This document shows, in pieces, positions 63,001 through 64,000 of a stretch of DNA of 64,000 nt. Made by a program: the position numbers and the translations under genes. The notes beneath the pieces are model-generated. The model did no database searches. It was not told the DNA's origin and worked only from the letters and a program-made list of their open reading frames with translations. This DNA is from Bacillota bacterium. GTDB taxonomy: Bacteria > Bacillota > UBA4882 > UBA8346. The stretch is taken from assembly GCA_023401925.1 (NCBI GenBank), contig JAEXDA010000006.1:21396-85395 (forward strand), given 5' to 3'. How positions within the stretch are numbered: the stretch's first letter is position 1; every line of letters begins with the position of its first letter.

Positions 63001-63764
63001 AAACAGCCATCGCCGACAGCGCTGAATCCGGAAATGGGGTGGCTAACGGCAATGACGGCAATGTCTCTACGAGGTGGTGCGCCGCAGATGGCAATACCGG
63101 ACATTGGTGGATGGTCGATCTGGGTAGCATTTATAATTTAACCGGTACTCAAGTTATGTGGGAGAAGAATAACGCCTATAAATATAAAATTGATGTCTCA
63201 AGCAATAATTCAACCTGGACGACGGTAGTCGATAGGAGTGCAAATAGCACTGCGGCCCAAACAATGACTGATAACTTTACCGCTTCCGGCAGATATGTCC
63301 GGATTACTGTAAACGGTGGCTTATCGTCTACTGTCTGGGCTAGTTTCAAGGAGTTCAACGTATTCGGAACGGCTGGTCCAACTCCGGGCACAATTTATCA
63401 AGCAGAAACCGCTACCAAGTCTTCGGGTTGGGATGTACAGACTGGCGGCTCTGGTTGGAACGGAACAGGATTTGTAGACTCCCATGGAACCGAGGGTTAT
63501 ATTGAATATACTGTGAACGTAAATACGGCAGGAACATATGCCCTGCACTTCAGGTATGCAAGTTCCGATACCGGAGGAAGACCGCAGGAGTTGAAGATTA
63601 ATGGAATCGTAGTCGAAAGCAGCCTTTTATTCCCGAGTACGGGTAGCTGGAATTCCGTCTGGGGTGCTGTAACAGCCAATCAGACATTGAATGCCGGAAG
63701 TAATACGATAAGGCTTACCACAAAGGGCAGTGTTGCGCCAAATTGGGACCAGCTCCAGTTGTAG
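60075..63764 (+). CDS. Secreted alpha-L-rhamnosidase, GH78, with F5/8C and CBM6/35-type modules
   Basis: A 1229-residue exported enzyme. ATG 60075 follows GGGAGGGG. Signal peptide MIKKLVMLTLFVVMTAVSLSAAS. GH78 features: N-terminal APTELKTEYVVNPLGIDTSTPRFSW, beta domain VYFNGQKAGSDVLNPAYTQYDKRVLYSTYDIT, catalytic barrel with IPTDCPSRDERMAAGADAYLTAE (acid residues of the family DCPQRDE motif) and GTLWERWNSD, and the C-terminal GGL....GSVKTVKG strand. After about 965 come an F5/8C domain and a CBM6/35-like domain, both highly similar in DNA to those in the preceding gene. It removes terminal rhamnose from a glycan outside the cell; the importer upstream takes up the product. Confidence 0.92.
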   Translation: MIKKLVMLTLFVVMTAVSLSAASSNAPTELKTEYVVNPLGIDTSTPRFSWINSDSDRGTVQTAYEIIVASTLANINNSVGDQWDSGKVSSSQQNGVKYAGTALVRRTGYWWKVRVWDEDGNVSSYSACATFETGMISQSDWQASQWIGGDYNLLRDDFVLDSTKTITKARLYVTSLGYNEVYFNGQKAGSDVLNPAYTQYDKRVLYSTYDITSLLNPSNNAIGIMLGSSYYKHFVSSNLAVRAEFYVTYSDGTVYSYGTNPNYFKALKGGPITYDDVYNGERYNATRELPGWSSYGYNDSSWAAPSTISYLGTISAAYQTIRVTEEITQVSIIRSKSNGPTGYAWCASEGDTVTFSQPVNVAFGANGSYYYQSNVTGSITFDNASFGDPISGVRKAGYYQYATGNTPSVYVVDMGVNMAGWAKITVSGTAGTLISLRYAEHLNNDGTIETVDLRGAQATDTYILKGGGTEVWQPRFTYHGFRYVEITGFPTVPTVNNIKGEIVQSNYPMESSFTCSNSLINDIYQMYRRSQRSNTMSIPTDCPSRDERMAAGADAYLTAESACLSFDMVSFYEKCFNDVDDAESIDGTVPDVFPNYSFPNFSDTPWMSQRILIPWEVYMATGDKDILAKHYDKMKLAISHLQALAGSDYLGTPAANGDWVPAGATESKAFFADAYFYRNAVLMAKIAGELGNTSDQATYNTLARNIQNAFNASYFKSNSYYGNNTQAGNAVALDFDIVPADYRNNVLNSLVNNIQSNNNHVTTGILGTKAMMQVLWREDRSDVAFALMNQTTYPSWGYMLNNGPGTLWERWNSDQAIGSGMNSFNHVMFGGGPGAWIYKGIAGISPIKPGYSEILIKPEIVGGLTSASGSVKTVKGFVTTSWTKVSNGELNLNVTLPVNSINNKVYIPTLGRSASTVTIKEGATEIFKNGSATGSVAGVTYDTTSGDFVIFTVSSGSYIFNMTSNDLAPENLALNKTAIADSAESGNGVANGNDGNVSTRWCAADGNTGHWWMVDLGSIYNLTGTQVMWEKNNAYKYKIDVSSNNSTWTTVVDRSANSTAAQTMTDNFTASGRYVRITVNGGLSSTVWASFKEFNVFGTAGPTPGTIYQAETATKSSGWDVQTGGSGWNGTGFVDSHGTEGYIEYTVNVNTAGTYALHFRYASSDTGGRPQELKINGIVVESSLLFPSTGSWNSVWGAVTANQTLNAGSNTIRLTTKGSVAPNWDQLQL

Positions 63765-63801
63765 CCGGATATTGAAGCTTATTTTGGTCCGGATGCATGA
63801 C

Positions 63802-63825
63802 CTTTATGACATGTATGTCATAAAG
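63802..63825. terminator. Perfect dyad downstream of the rhamnosidase gene
   Basis: CTTTATGACAT and ATGTCATAAAG (11 bp) around a 2-nt centre, flanked by TCCGG and CCGGA. A T-rich stretch (GTGTCTTT) follows. Works as a terminator or as a protein-binding dyad. Confidence 0.5.
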
Positions 63826-63843
63826 CCGGATTGTGTCTTTGAA

Positions 63844-64000
63844 AACCACCGGCTAAGCCGGTGGTTCCAAAAAGGCTAAGCCTATGAGTAGAAAAAAGAA
63901 TCCTCCCTTGCTAAGATAAATGTGGTTCGCCAACCGCATAAAAAGCAAAGGAGGATATCCAAATGGATAGTGAAAGTTTAGCACATACGACCTGGAATTG
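63844..64000 (+). mobile_element. IS200/IS605-family element, left end (cut by window edge)
   Basis: Starts with hairpin ACCACCGGCTAAGCCGGTGG, followed by AAAGGCTAAGCCTATGAGTA and GGTTCGCCAACCGCATAAAA, then the tnpA ribosome site AAAGGAGG. The same arrangement without tnpA is at 6947-7066. Confidence 0.85.
63963..64000 (+). CDS. tnpA: IS200/IS605 transposase TnpA (start only)
   Basis: ATG 63963 with AAAGGAGG about ten bases upstream. The twelve visible codons MDSESLAHTTWN agree with the N terminus of TnpA (HUH-type Y1 transposase), which typically reads M....LAHT.WNCKYHIVF. The rest lies beyond the window. Confidence 0.8.
   Translation, partial: MDSESLAHTTWN

Overview
The window looks like a chromosome segment of a mesophilic, probably anaerobic, low-to-mid GC Bacillota (Firmicutes). 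The signs are strong AGGAGG-type ribosome sites, frequent TTG starts, a Gram-positive-type LexA box, YesM/YesN and DISM-type two-component systems and many insertion-sequence relics. I cannot name the species; a deep-branching clostridial or Limnochordia-like anaerobe is only a guess.

Layout. (1) 1-3160: end of an EamA transporter, a decayed prolyl-tRNA editing gene, and a redox operon (monooxygenase-like protein, old-yellow-enzyme oxidoreductase, nitroreductase) divergent from an HxlR regulator, with a palindromic operator between them. (2) 3180-7070: a mobile-element graveyard with toxin-antitoxin pairs, Rpn nuclease, integrase and IS5 remnants, two copies of a tRNA 3' end, and an IS200/IS605 left end without its transposase. 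(3) 7140-14515: manA, a truncated YesN-type regulator, IS1634, IS256 and integrase relics, a DUF2935 protein, a MATE pump and free-methionine-sulfoxide reductase. (4) 15163-24454: the most interesting block. A nitrogenase-like component-1 pair (here nflD/nflK) is followed by two tandem DszB-like desulfinases and a sulfonate/nitrate-type ABC importer. A third copy of the tRNA 3' end (24850) lies beyond it, so the block is bracketed by attachment-site-like repeats. (5) 26446-38005: a signalling cluster with a V4R protein, a double-kinase hybrid sensor, a SARP/BTAD response regulator, two chemoreceptors, a diguanylate cyclase and an HD-GYP protein. Promoters here carry 11-bp direct repeats that suit the SARP regulator. 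(6) 38507-47792: a LigD ligase, a degenerate tandem repeat, an unrecognised two-gene operon under a LexA-type promoter, and an AraC/SDR pair. (7) 48353-63764: two paralogous 45-aa membrane proteins, then a glycan-utilisation locus (sugar ABC importer, YesM/YesN, a large secreted glycosidase-like protein, a GH78 alpha-L-rhamnosidase). The window ends in the start of an IS200/IS605 tnpA.

How it fits together. In block 4 the importer would bring in an organosulfur compound, the DszB-like enzymes would cleave a C-S bond, and the nitrogenase-like complex would perform a reductive step, using a NifH-like reductase encoded elsewhere. The gene content and key residues are read from the sequence; the joint pathway is inference. 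In block 7, YesN probably activates both the importer and the secreted enzymes through a shared 20-bp-spaced direct repeat, to use a rhamnose-containing polysaccharide.
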